A DNA stretch of 64,000 bases from Hofstenia miamia (lineage: Eukaryota; Xenacoelomorpha; Acoela), in the NCBI GenBank assembly GCA_004352715.1, contig SCFE01000036.1, positions 1,691,942 to 1,755,941 of the forward strand. Reading direction: 5' to 3'. Shown here in pieces: positions 49,603-60,435 of this stretch; the stretch's first letter is position 1, and every line of letters starts with the position of its first letter. A model generated the notes under the pieces. That model worked only from the letters and a program-made list of their open reading frames with translations. It did no database searches and had not been told where the DNA came from. The position numbers and the translations under genes are program-made.

Positions 49603-51100
49603 ATCTAAACATTGTTGATTATCCTTCAACACTAATCGATGTAAATTTGTTACATACAGAGTAACTTTGCAAAAATACTCGCTTAAAGTGTGATCAAGAT
49701 TCTTTTAGATATCATTCGCCAGATTTTTGCACCAACATTGTGAATCAGGGAAAATTGAAAGTTTCCCCGAAAAAGTCTGAAAAATCACAAGCATCTATGA
49801 GGTATAACAACACATTCTTTCAGATCGGAATAGTTGCAAAACCGCAGAAAAATTTTGCAATAAAAGTATAACATTTCGCTAGAGGTGAGAAATTAAGAAC
49901 TTACTAATATACACTTTCGATATGATTTCGGAATTTCAACGAATTAATTTAGTTTATTAGTCAGAAACTTTCTAGAGATAATAAAAGACCGTGTTAATAC
50001 GCTGCTTAGGCATATATTACTCATATGAAAAGTTGGAAATGGGTCTTAATTTTGAAATCCGGTCTGATCAATTTCCATGCGACTCATTATATAGCACGGC
50101 CCAACTCAATGATAATCATACGCAGGCCAAATACAATTAAAACAAACCACCTCATTACATTATAGGTACCTAGCTAAATATTAAGGGTTGTATAAACTTT
50201 TAATGAGGAGCAATAAAAATAATGCATTTTCCACATGTACAATAGAAGCAATAACTTATGATAGGATTCAACTTTTTGCGCTAAGCCCATGCTAATCTGG
50301 TACAGCCCAATTTCCAACTCTGATTATATATGTATTACATAGATAAATGTATTTTACGTAAAGAAGAACAGGGGAATCCATGATATATAGCATACAAAAC
50401 AAAAGCATTAGTATAACTGTAAGCTCCTTTTATTCAGGTGTCATGTTGAGTTAATGTCAAAATCATGGATGTGCCAGATATACTGTATGGCAGAGCCATA
50501 CTTTTAATAATTTTGTATAATATTTGTTTATGTTAATCATTATAATTGCATAACTTAAATTACTTATTTACGAGGTTTAAAAATATTAGGCTCAGTACCG
50601 TAAAGGCTAAGACATTCAGGAGCTGTGAAAAACTAACGGACACTATTTTTGACAAAAATGCTAAAAATCAATTATCAGAAATTAACGAAGTCGAATATTG
50701 TGTAATGAAAATTAACGGAAGCAGCTGTCAGTATTTTTATACTAGAAGTTTTCTACAGTTACTTTATTCCACAGTCCTTTAATGGACTTGAAAATATTTT
50801 TACTCAAAGCCCTGGTGACATAAACATGAATAAATAAACCGCATAATGTGTACGTGCATACATATTCATCACGATTGAATGCAGCTGCACTGAATTAATT
50901 CTTAGAAGTGTCAATACTGGCAATTAACGGAAGTAGTAATAATTAATTTTTTAAATTTTCTTGCAACAAAAATCAATTTACGGGCTGAAATGATATTTTC
51001 TTCAATGAATTTGTAGGAGCCCTTAAAAACCATCTGCACAGAAGACTGTGGGCAGATAATTAGAAAAGAAATATGTTTCGAACATACGCTATAACTGGCG

Positions 51101-51357
51101 CAGTGGCGCGTTTACGGGGGGGGCGGTCGGGCTCCTTTTTTGGGGTCAACTGCGAACTCTTAAGAAAAATGTTCTCTTTTCCTCAAAATTGAAAATAGTT
51201 CACGTTAATTCAAGATATTATCAATCGATTTGCTCCTAAAAACAGACGATTGCATTTTGTGTAAGCTTATTTCTGTCCAAAAAACACATTTCTTCCAATT
51301 TTTTTCTGTAAAAATGTGTCAGCCCCCCCCGTTTTAAAAATCCTAAACGCGCCACTG
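51101..51357 (+). mobile_element. hAT-like MITE with CAGTGGCGCGTTTA ends
   Basis: Terminal inverted repeats CAGTGGCGCGTTTACGGG and (reverse complement of the right end) CAGTGGCGCGTTTAGG, 257 bp apart. Flanks AACTGGCG and GTCTGGCG agree at 6 of 8 positions, suggesting an old 8-bp target duplication. No coding content. Related copies lie at 31857-32076 (same strand, left end lost) and 34101-34294 (opposite strand). The shared core includes ATGTTCTCTTTTCCTCAAAA and AACAGACGATTGCATTTTGT. Confidence 0.82.
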
Positions 51358-53663
51358 GTCTGGCGTTTTGCAGTACAAAAAAGAAAGGTAGCAATAAATA
51401 CTTTTACAAGTAGAGAATTGGTGTAAAACTTTGTCCAAATATGCAATTCAAAGAAACCGAAAATTCCTTTCAAATTTTTGGGGCTACTTATTTGCTTCAC
51501 AACAAAAAAGGGTTCATCAAACAACTAAAGAGCTTCACAGGCAAAGAAGTAAAATTTATTTCTAGAAATATTTCATCTCAAAGTAAAAAGGTTAGATCTA
51601 TATTTCTGCTTGTATAGATATATATTCGCTGATTTTTATGCCGTCGAAACATAATTTTTGACGACATACAAATCATTGTCTATTGTTAATGGCCTCATTA
51701 TATTTGAATGTGGATTTTTGAATTTTCAAGAAATCAAAGAGCTTTAAAAAGTATATAGATGTGTAAAATAGCTAATTCTTTGATTGGGTCACTTAAAGTG
51801 ATTTGTTGCATCAAATCTTGGTCTATGGCAAAGAGTGCTTGCGGCCTCATTTTTGTTAATTTTACTGCAAATCGCCAGGCCGTGATTGCAGTAGGCGTTG
51901 CTGTAACGTAAGCCAATTTACCGTTATGATCGAAAACATTTTGCATGTTAAAGCAAATCAATAGCCCTCAGCGAGGGATTAATATAAGACCGCAGACACG
52001 AGATGTCAAACAATTCCAATCGCGGTCTGCAAACCATCTGAAATGACACAAAAATAAAGGCGTCGTTAATTGGGGCGAGAAACCACGATATAGATTAACT
52101 AAATAATTATATCTAATGGACTTTGATAAACTAGATTCTGTTTGTACTAAAATAGGCTGAGTGTGTAATCAAAAACTTAATGTGTCAAGGGAGCGTAATG
52201 TTACTAAAACCCATGCAACTATTGAAGGCTTAATTATTGTGTTGCCATTTGGTGTGGTTTACATGTAGTCAGAGCCGAGATGGACACGGTTATTCCATGA
52301 ATCACGATGGCCGATATGAGTGTGGAATAAAATTTTAGCAACAAGTAAAACTAATAAATATTATTTGTGTTTTTTTGTCATTTTGACATTTAATTCTATT
52401 GTGCTAAGAAAGACTAATAAACTAATAGTCAGTAACAAAAGTAGTGTTAGCAATAAACATTCATATCTGAACCATATCCAACCTATTCTTAAAATACGTA
52501 AAAAAGGTTTCTGTTGTGTATGAATTTAAACCAATGCATACACTCAAAGAAAACAAGTTTTAATTACTGTTACATCATGAGAGAAATTCAATAAGAAATC
52601 ACTTGAAATCTGCGTGTCCAATATGACAAATACGTAGCATACGTCAAATATATAATACATTCCCCAGTCGGAGCATGAATAGGTTGCCTTGCCACCTCTT
52701 GGAGTTTGATTCGTTAAAAATAAAAAATTTGATTAAGTTATATTGCAAAAATATATCGAAGTAATCTTTGTTGCAGAATTTTTCTGCGAGCAAATATTGT
52801 TTCGTAGATACGAGGAAACATGATTGCAACTTATTTTGTCAAATGTGTGTTTAAGATCATTTACACCCAACACCTTACATTAATAAAACAAATGAAAATA
52901 AATTAAATTTAAGAACATTGCAAAATTCCGATACAATTTGAAAAAACGCATTCTTTCCCATGGTTATATTTCTATGTCTTGTTTATTTCAAATATTGCTT
53001 TTTTGTGTGCATATGCCGCTCAAATGCTGTTAAAGCACATCATATGTAAAATCAGTCGTCGTGGGATTTTGCAAGGGTAGCGACAGGGAGCGATTTTAAA
53101 ACGTAAATGAAAGGAGAGCTAATCTTTTATCATGTGATATTTTAGGCTTTTGATGTCTTTATATGTTGGTGAGTTGAGACATCAATTTTTTAAAATAAAC
53201 CAGTTTTGAAATATTCCTGGATTAACCACAAATGGCTAAAATGGTAATTCTAAAATTAATTAAAATTTAAATTTCAACAAAATGGTAATTCAAATAATTT
53301 TTTAAATAATTCATGCTAAATAAATATATAAATGCGCAATAAAAGCAATAAATCTATGAAAAGAATGTCACTCCATATACCTTGATGAGATCTAGACTTA
53401 TGTTAAAAGTAAAGATGTTCGTGATCTTGTTGAATCTCATAACTTTGTGCAATTGACTTCGCGATTACATACGGTTGCTTGAAAAATGTGACAAATACGA
53501 GTGAAGAGTTGAATTTGCACAATATTTTACGATTGCGGTAATCGATTAGTGAACAAAATCACAGGAGTAATAGGTTGAAAAACTATAAAATAGTCATGGT
53601 GAAATTTCTTGCAATTTTTGTTGGAGAACTTTTTAGAGAAGTTGTTTTTCAAGATTTTACTGC
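51358..53663. other. Stretch without a recognisable gene
   Basis: Only the unassigned minus-strand frame at 51749-51956 stands out; the rest is AT-rich with no repeat structure seen. Confidence 0.4.
51749..51956 (-). other. Unassigned protein-like open frame
   Basis: Minus-strand frame with even composition (NVFDHNGKLAYVTATPTAIT then AWRFAVKLTKMRPQALFAID). G+C is higher than in the flanks, which suggests a former or present coding segment. Family unknown and exon borders unclear. Confidence 0.22.
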
Positions 53664-54048
53664 TAATGTGGTCAAACTATCAAATAATGAGGGATTATAG
53701 ACATTCGCTCTTGACTGTAATTCTGTTTGTCAGTCAATCCTAATGGGGTCCCAAAAATGTCCGTTTGGTTTTCGTGATGTTTCCGGAAGTTATTAATGAC
53801 GATATATTCGAATTTTCTTCTCAAACAGGTTGGGTATTTGGGTCGNNNNNNNNNNNNNNNNNNNNNTAATGTGGTCAAACTATCAAATAATGAGGGATTA
53901 TAGACATTCGCTCTTGACTGTAATTCTGTTTGTCAGTCAATCCTAATGGGGTCCCAAAAATGTCCGTTTGGTTTTCGTGATGTTTCCGGAAGTTATTAAT
54001 GACGATATATTCGAATTTTCTTCTCAAACAGGTTGGGTATTTGGGTCG
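53664..54048. repeat. Exact 182-bp duplication across a 21-N gap
   Basis: 53664-53845 and 53867-54048 read the same on either side of Ns at 53846-53866. An unmerged contig overlap is likely. Confidence 0.92.
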
Positions 54049-54181
54049 CTATAGGGCGAATTGTCAATATAGGCGATGTCTAAATATACGAATTTCTTAA
54101 GCATATTTTAAGTGTGAAATATATAAGGGCAAGATAGGCATGTTGATATAAGCAAATTGTTAATATATGCGAATTCTACTG
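54048..54181 (-). mobile_element. Possible pogo/Tigger-like terminus
   Basis: Read on the minus strand, TA CAGTAGAATTCGCATATAT begins a tract with repeated GCGAATT/GCAAATTGT-type subterminal motifs (54055 and 54150). TA target plus CAGT-x-x-AATTCGC is pogo-like. No matching opposite end or transposase was recognised; the adjoining frame at 53672-53845 is not identifiable. Confidence 0.35.
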
Positions 54182-55460
54182 TATTATGGACTATGTGCGT
54201 TGCATTATAACTAGGTCTTGAAATTGCTAAGTTTCGCGTATCATCATAAAATTTGTTTAATGCAAAAAGAGGATAGTGTTTTTAACTCTAATATCTTGTA
54301 AATGAAAGCTACGCTAAAAAAGGTAAATAGTTGGCTCTTCAAAATTCTTGCTTAACCGGATAAAAAGTTGTAATTTCGGTTAACCTGCTAAACGCTTGAA
54401 GAAAACATTTACGTCAACTACCTTCTACTTCTGTCAGCTGATTGAGGACTATCTTCCACCCACTGCTTCAAACACCTAGAAAAAAAGATGTAAGCTTCTA
54501 CCTAAATGAATACATTGCCTTTGAGTTGGAAGACTTCCTTAAAGTGTGCAATTTGTGTCAACTCCGACGTTTATCACGATGTTTTTAATAAAATCTAGAA
54601 ATTTTCTTGAATAAAAGTTCTTAGTGTTAAGTTTCCTACTTTAGTTGAAATATTTATTTCAAACTCCTAATATCTAATGATTCCACAGTATCGTTGTTTC
54701 TATTTATTTCTATCACATCAGAAACAAATTCAAATAATAGTCAAAAAACGTATATTAAACAAAAATTTGTTAACATTCCAACCAACTCTATTCTCACTTT
54801 GCTGTAATGAGCGTACCGGTTATTAGCATACAAACTACAGATCAAAATTTATAAAATTTTTTGTACATAGACATGTATATGTTGTATTTAATGTTATTTT
54901 GAAAAACTAACATAAAATTCCTGCGATTTACTATGAAAAATAGGTATATAAGCCATATATAGCACTATATGAATAACTAAGGTCAACTAGTTATTTTATA
55001 ATAATGTTTTAGGGATGACATTGTACCCACTTAATATAATATAATGGTAACTAAGCTTTAAAATAAAATAATTATGAATAAAGTCTTACTAATAGGGAAT
55101 GAGCATGAGCACCCTTTTAAGGACTGTTTCGAATTTTCATGCATCTTATTAAAATTTTAATACGTAGACTTCACCTGCACAACTTCTGCTCAAACAAATT
55201 GTGTAATGATTCAACATTTCAATGACACAATAACCTATATCCAACGAAGATTATCTATATAATGTAACAATTTGAGGTATATTTAGTGAAAACTGGAACA
55301 ATATTGAGCCATGCACGTGTTTCAAAGCTGAAGCCGGTGCATGAAGTGTGTCCGAACGGCCAGCCGGGAATAATTGTAGAAACTTAAGTTGACAGTGACC
55401 GGGTCAAATTTGATCCAATAAATTTTGAAAATGAAAAACACACCAATAAACGTAGCAATC

Positions 55461-55468
55461 GTTTAAGT
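55461..55468. repeat. 8-bp target-site duplication, left of the hAT element
   Basis: GTTTAAGT directly before CAGTGGTTCTCAACC, repeated exactly after the right terminus at 59216-59223. Confidence 0.93.
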
Positions 55469-55872
55469 CAGTGGTTCTCAACCTGGGAGGAATTCCTCCC
55501 CAGAGGAGGAATTTGAGATTAGAGGGGAGGAATTTGGGCCCGGGGAGGAAATGGGGAGGAATCCAGTATGGTTTCAAAATTTCACCGAACCGCATTGAAA
55601 ATTCAGTTTCCAGAAGTCCATCTCGAAAATTTTCCGTCAAATTATATGAAATGGTCCGCTGCTCACCACATACAGTGAGTTTGGTGCCAATTACGTTCAC
55701 ATGACGTAATCGGTTACGTCATAATTCGTCAATATCCTTTACTATGCCTACTAAGGTGTGAAAGTCGCGTGCAATACCGTGTCCGGGTAAGCTATTTTCA
55801 ACGTAAAATTGTGTCTGCGATGTTCGACCAGACAATTTCTATTCGATTTTCTGCAATTTGTTTGTGTTAAAA

Positions 55873-56145
55873 ATGTCAAAAAGAAAGGCGACTGACCAGA
55901 TGTCAGCAACTAGCAAAAAGAAAATTCGCCAATATTCTGTGGATTATTTGAAATTTGGATTTATTTCTAATGCTTCTGATCTAACCAAACCGTATTGCTT
56001 GTTGTGTCGAAAATCTTTTTGTAATGATTCTATGAGACCTGTAAAACTTGAAGAACATTTTAATAAAGTTCATCCTGAACATAAAACTAAATCACTGGCC
56101 TATTTCAAAACTCAACGAGATAAAACAAAATCTTCAAGAGAATAA
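55873..56145 (+). pseudogene. hAT transposase, N-terminal BED zinc-finger part, ended by an in-frame stop
   Basis: Open frame of 90 codons. The start chosen is the ATG at 55873, followed by a basic stretch (MSKRKATDQM); an earlier in-frame ATG at 55858 is also possible. A BED-type zinc finger is visible: C42 and C45 (YCLLCRKSF) and H62 and H67 (EEHFNKVHPEH). BED fingers bind the transposon ends. TAA at 56143-56145 interrupts the frame; the same frame continues immediately with PKLDSMFKPSS into the catalytic part. The break is therefore one nonsense codon, not a frameshift. No GT-AG intron that would remove the stop is obvious. The duplicated copy at 57157-57159 carries the same stop. Confidence 0.85.
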
Positions 56146-57917
56146 CCTAAACTTGATTCGATGTTCAAACCTAGTTCAAATATGAACGAACGTGGACTTT
56201 ACGTTAGCTATGAACTCGGTTTTCTCTTAGCTAAACATGCACGACCGCACACAGACGGAGAGGAAATATTGAAGCCTGCCTTCGAAATTTTCCTTCGCAC
56301 AATGCAGGAGAAGAAATCAACTCCCGAATTGAGTGCATTACCGCTTAGCAACGACACCGTAAGACGACGCATTGACGATATTGGCCAGGATCTTGAGACC
56401 CAACTCGTGACGATACTGCAGAAAACGAATTTCTCGCTATGCCTCGACGAAACCACCGTACGTGACAGTGAATGTCTACTACTCGGTTACGTACGTTTCA
56501 TACACAATTCTGAATTTATTGAAGAAATGTTATTTTGTGAATCTTTAAAAACCACTACCACATCACAGGATATATATACGGTTGTGACAAAATATTTCTC
56601 TGACAAAAATATTCCGATTTCAAATATTGTTTCTACTGGTGGCGATGGCGCCCCCACAATGATGGGGCGTCATAACGGCGTTTTGAAATTGTTAAAAGAC
56701 GATAACCCGGATATGATTACCGTTCATTGCATTGTGCATCGTAAAAATTTAGCAGCGCAAGGTCTTACACCTGAGCTTCATTACATTTTGAAAAATGTGA
56801 TTAAAGTTATCAACTTCATTAAAGCACATCCAAAAACTGAAAAACTGTTTAAAGATTTTTGTAAGGAAATGGAAGAGGACTATATCAGACTTTTGATGCA
56901 CACANCTGACCAGATGTCAGCAACTAGCAAAAAGAAAATTCGCCAATATTCTGTGGATTATTTGAAATTTGGATTTATTTCTAATGCTTCTGATCTAACC
57001 AAACCGTATTGCTTGTTGTGTCGAAAATCTTTTTGTAATGATTCTATGAGACCTGTAAAACTTGAAGAACATTTTAATAAAGTTCATCCTGAACATAAAA
57101 CTAAATCACTGGCCTATTTCAAAACTCAACGAGATAAAACAAAATCTTCAAGAGAATAACCTAAACTTGATTCGATGTTCAAACCTAGTTCAAATATGAA
57201 CGAACGTGGACTTTACGTTAGCTATGAACTCGGTTTTCTCTTAGCTAAACATGCACGACCGCACACAGACGGAGAGGAAATATTGAAGCCTGCCTTCGAA
57301 ATTTTCCTTCGCACAATGCAGGAGAAGAAATCAACTCCCGAATTGAGTGCATTACCGCTTAGCAACGACACCGTAAGACGACGCATTGACGATATTGGCC
57401 AGGATCTTGAGACCCAACTCGTGACGATACTGCAGAAAACGAATTTCTCGCTATGCCTCGACGAAACAACCGTACGTGACAGTGAATGTCTACTACTCGG
57501 TTACGTACGTTTCATACACAATTCTGAATTTATTGAAGAAATGTTATTTTGTGAATCTTTAAAAACCACTACCACATCACAGGATATATATACGGTTGTG
57601 ACAAAATATTTCTCTGACAAAAATATTCCGATTTCAAATATTGTTTCTACTGGTGGCGATGGCGCCCCCACAATGATGGGGCGTCATAACGGCGTTTTGA
57701 AATTGTTAAAAGACGATAACCCGGATATGATTACCGTTCATTGCATTGTGCATCGTAAAAATTTAGCAGCGCAAGGTCTTACACCTGAGCTTCATTACAT
57801 TTTGAAAAATGTGATTAAAGTTATCAACTTCATTAAAGCACATCCAAAAACTGAAAAACTGTTTAAAGATTTTTGTAAGGAAATGGAAGAGGACTATATC
57901 AGACTTTTGATGCACAC
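55892..57917 (+). repeat. 1,013-bp tandem duplication joined by a single N
   Basis: Segment 55892-56904 reappears at 56906-57917/8 directly after the lone N at 56905. I see one substitution (GAAACCACC near 56450 against GAAACAACC near 57464) and no indels. The N exactly at the joint suggests two overlapping contigs, or two haplotypes, that were not merged. Confidence 0.9.
56161..57159 (+). pseudogene. hAT transposase core (first copy) running into a duplicated BED segment
   Basis: First copy of the catalytic N-half. It has the same sequence as 57175 onward up to the single N at 56905. There the frame jumps back to a second copy of the BED-finger region (from CTGACCAG at 56906, equal to 55892). 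The resulting 332-codon frame is a chimera of core and BED finger. This order is not seen in hAT proteins and follows directly from the duplication at the N. I treat it as an assembly product rather than a real fusion. Confidence 0.8.
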
Positions 57918-58161
57918 ACAAGTTCGATGGCTCTCGAAGGACAAGTGCTTTGAGAGGTTCATGGAACTTTATGATACGATTGTTGAATTTGGTGGCGATC
58001 GTAAAGTTTTTCAATTTTTACAATGCAGTGAATCCAAGTCGCTAATTAGCTACTTAACAGACATTTTCATGAAATTAAATCCATTGATCGAGAGTTACAA
58101 GGCGCAAATAAAACTCTGTTGGACTGCAAAACTAAAATCTGTGGATTTATTACTAAATTGA
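57175..58161 (+). pseudogene. hAT transposase catalytic core (second copy), C-terminal end lost to a frameshift
   Basis: Frame of 328 codons. Counting from the first Met, LCLDETT carries the first catalytic Asp at about residue 96. STGGDGAPTMMGRHNG carries the second acidic residue at about 162. VHCIVHR at 188-194 is the C-x2-H motif typical of hAT transposases. The order fits ZBED5/GTF2I-repeat/SCAND3-like hAT proteins. Near 58080 the sequence after DIFMKLN drops out of frame and ends at a stop after 29 unrelated codons. The natural continuation (DRELQGANKTLLDCK) lies in the next frame, so a single-base loss is likely. Confidence 0.88.
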
Positions 58162-58709
58162 AATTTATGAAAACTCAGATTGCCCGAGGTGATTTATCAC
58201 AGTTTACTCATCTGAGCCAGAGCGAACCTTCCCATGATACACTCCGCATAATTTCGACACATCTGCAAGCTCTGGCAGATGATTTTACAAATAGATTTAC
58301 TGATTTGAAATCAATGACTTTTCCAACATGGATATCACAACCGTTTTTGTTTGATGTTGATAGCGAGGATACCCTAACTATGGACACTGTTTTAATTGAA
58401 GAACTATTAGAATTGCAAAATGATGATAGTGTTCAACCTGTGCATAAAGTTCATGGACAATTAATGTGGATGAACTCTGCAGTCTGTGCCAAATATAGCA
58501 ATTTGGCCACAGTAGCGCAGAAAACACTTCTGCCTTTACCCACAACTTACTTTGTTGAGTGCGCCTTCAGGGCAGTGACAGAAATTTTAAGTAAGAAGAG
58601 AGGTAATTTACAAATTACTCTCCGTGGTGATCTCCGAGCAAAACTTACCTCCCTAAAACCTCAAATTGCTTCGTTAGTCTCTCGTCACCAGGCCCAAGGC
58701 GCTCACTAA
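58082..58709 (+). pseudogene. hAT transposase C-terminal part with dimerisation domain
   Basis: Continuation of the transposase in the shifted frame, from DRELQGANK to a stop at 58709. The end contains the hAT C-terminal dimerisation signature: LPLPTTYFVECAFRAVTEIL followed by SKKRGNLQ and DLRAKLTSLKPQI. This corresponds to the P-x-(S/T)-x-x-x-E-(S/C)-x-F-S-x-(L/V) and KKRN-x-L pattern of the family. The intact protein would have been about 600 residues once the duplication is discounted. It has at least two disabling changes, so the copy is probably not autonomous. Confidence 0.87.
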
Positions 58710-59215
58710 CTTTCATATTTTGTGTACATGTATGTTATCTCGAATCTCTATCTCAGGCGCTCTGAATCCACAATGTACTATTTTTGTAATCGTATATCTG
58801 CTTCAAAATTATAAATTGTCGATTGTAATATTTTTATCTCGATTTCAAAATTCGTATGTATATTCCTCGATTCTCACATATATTACTCCTATGAATTTGC
58901 CTCGGCGATTTCCATGTGAAAATATATCATATCTTGATCGTCGAAATCGGTTATAGTTTGTATGATGTCTCGATAATGATGAAGTATGTACGATCATGAT
59001 GATTCTCAATGTTCTCAATTCTCAAATGTCGAATAATTATGTCCATAATCCATCATATCAATTGATATTTCAGTTATAATATGAATAAATGATATGTATA
59101 TTAACAGAAATTACATGTTTTTTGGTGAATATATTTTCAAATTTTTTGGGGGGAGGAATTTTGAGAGGTCAAGTCCACCAAGGGAGGATTGGGGAAAAAA
59201 GGTTGAGAACCACTG

Positions 59216-59223
59216 GTTTAAGT
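59216..59223. repeat. 8-bp target-site duplication, right of the hAT element
   Basis: GTTTAAGT directly after GAGAACCACTG; identical to 55461-55468. Confidence 0.93.
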
Positions 59224-59429
59224 TAAATTAATGAAAACAAAAACTTACTGGTTTAGCACATTTACATTATGCTCTGATTATAAAATAACTAGTGTCTGCT
59301 TAAATCAGAATTCATTGTTTGGCAAAATCCCTGTAAGAAAATTTTGCCAATGTTGAAAAACGGAAATATCAATGAACAATGAAAGATTTCAATTCTAGAA
59401 ACATTGAGAAGTTAGTTATTATATGCAGT

Positions 59430-59725
59430 AGTGATGTGTGGGTAGAGCTTTTTTTAATGCTGTATTACCGGTACCCATTCGTACACACCCCTACTCGAGA
59501 ATAAAACTTTTTTGCTGCTATTAAACAATTTAAAAATTGTCAGCAACATTTCGAATACAATTCATCTTCATTATATGACTATTTTTCAACATTTTATTAA
59601 AAAATCGTATCTAAAATACTCATAATATGGAATGAAAAGCGCACCCGTTATCGATGATCATTATGCGCATGTATCCGTACCCGCGGGTTTGAGCAGGTAA
59701 AACAGGTCCCCGCACATCACATCGC
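59430..59725. repeat. Possible relative of the TGTGCGGGTA repeat family
   Basis: Left GTGATGTGTGGGTAGAGC and right (reverse complement) GTGATGTGCGGGGACC form a short imperfect inverted repeat. Inside are GTATTACCGGTACCC and CCGTACCCGCGGGT stretches like those near the ends of 2815-3435 and 6333-6976. Boundaries and target duplication were not resolved. Confidence 0.45.
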
Positions 59726-60435
59726 TAACATGTAGTGGTAATTACAATCTTTGTAAATTAGTCAGGCACAAAATCATGTGTCTTTTTAAATGAGCTTTTC
59801 TCTCATACGAAAACATTAGTTACTTATTGATATTCAGATTGCGTTTGTATTTTGGCAGAATTCTGAATTTCAAATATGATAATTATACAAAACGCTGAAA
59901 TACAAATCATCTCTGAATGGAAGGATTTTTTAAGTGAAATTCATTTGCGTTACAAGAGATTTTGATCAAAATTCAAAAACACGTGCTTAATGCATTATTT
60001 TTTCAGGGATTATATAAATTATTTCAGGGATTTCAATTCTTTCATAGGAATTGGTAATTGATAGTTTTGCTGAAATTGGACTTGGAATTGAAAAAAATGA
60101 TCAGAATTTAGATAGAAATTAAATTGACTTTAGAATCTCAACTAATTCGAAAAATTTCTTATACCCGCATAAAAAGCCGATCGCACAATTTATGACGCGG
60201 GCAATCTATGATTTTTTAAATATCTGCTCTCAATGGTCTTTTTTGAAAATCGCGTTAAAATTGTAATTATACAAGATTATAAGATAATGTTACTAACTAT
60301 TAAAAATTTTACAGACAATGGAATTGCGATTGGAGTTAAAACTGATATTATTGGTAAATAAGGATTGGAATTGAAGAATTGAATTGAATTGAAATAAAAT
60401 ATTTTAGAGATTGTTTTCTGTTTTAATTATAGTAG

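Larger units (their letters stand above)
55469..59215 (+). mobile_element. hAT-superfamily DNA transposon (BED-finger type), near full length
   Basis: The left end CAGTGGTTCTCAACC and the right end GGTTGAGAACCACTG are perfect 15-bp inverted repeats. They are flanked by a perfect 8-bp direct duplication GTTTAAGT at 55461-55468 and 59216-59223. An 8-bp target duplication and a CAGTGG... terminus are hallmarks of hAT elements. Subterminal GGGAGGAATT motifs occur just inside both ends. The interior encodes a BED zinc finger, catalytic core and C-terminal dimerisation region, all on the plus strand. Length is 3,747 bp, of which about 1,013 bp is a tandem duplication around a single N at 56905; without it the element would be about 2.7 kb. 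The perfect ends and target duplication suggest a fairly recent insertion. Confidence 0.95.

Noticed and set aside
56208-56456. Minus-strand frames inside the hAT element (also 57763-58014 and 55404-55700)
   Set aside because: Shadows of the transposase and of the terminal regions on the opposite strand.
56161-57159. A 332-residue protein with a catalytic core followed by a BED finger
   Set aside because: It is produced by the duplicated segment joined at a single N, so it is an assembly chimera rather than a new domain order.
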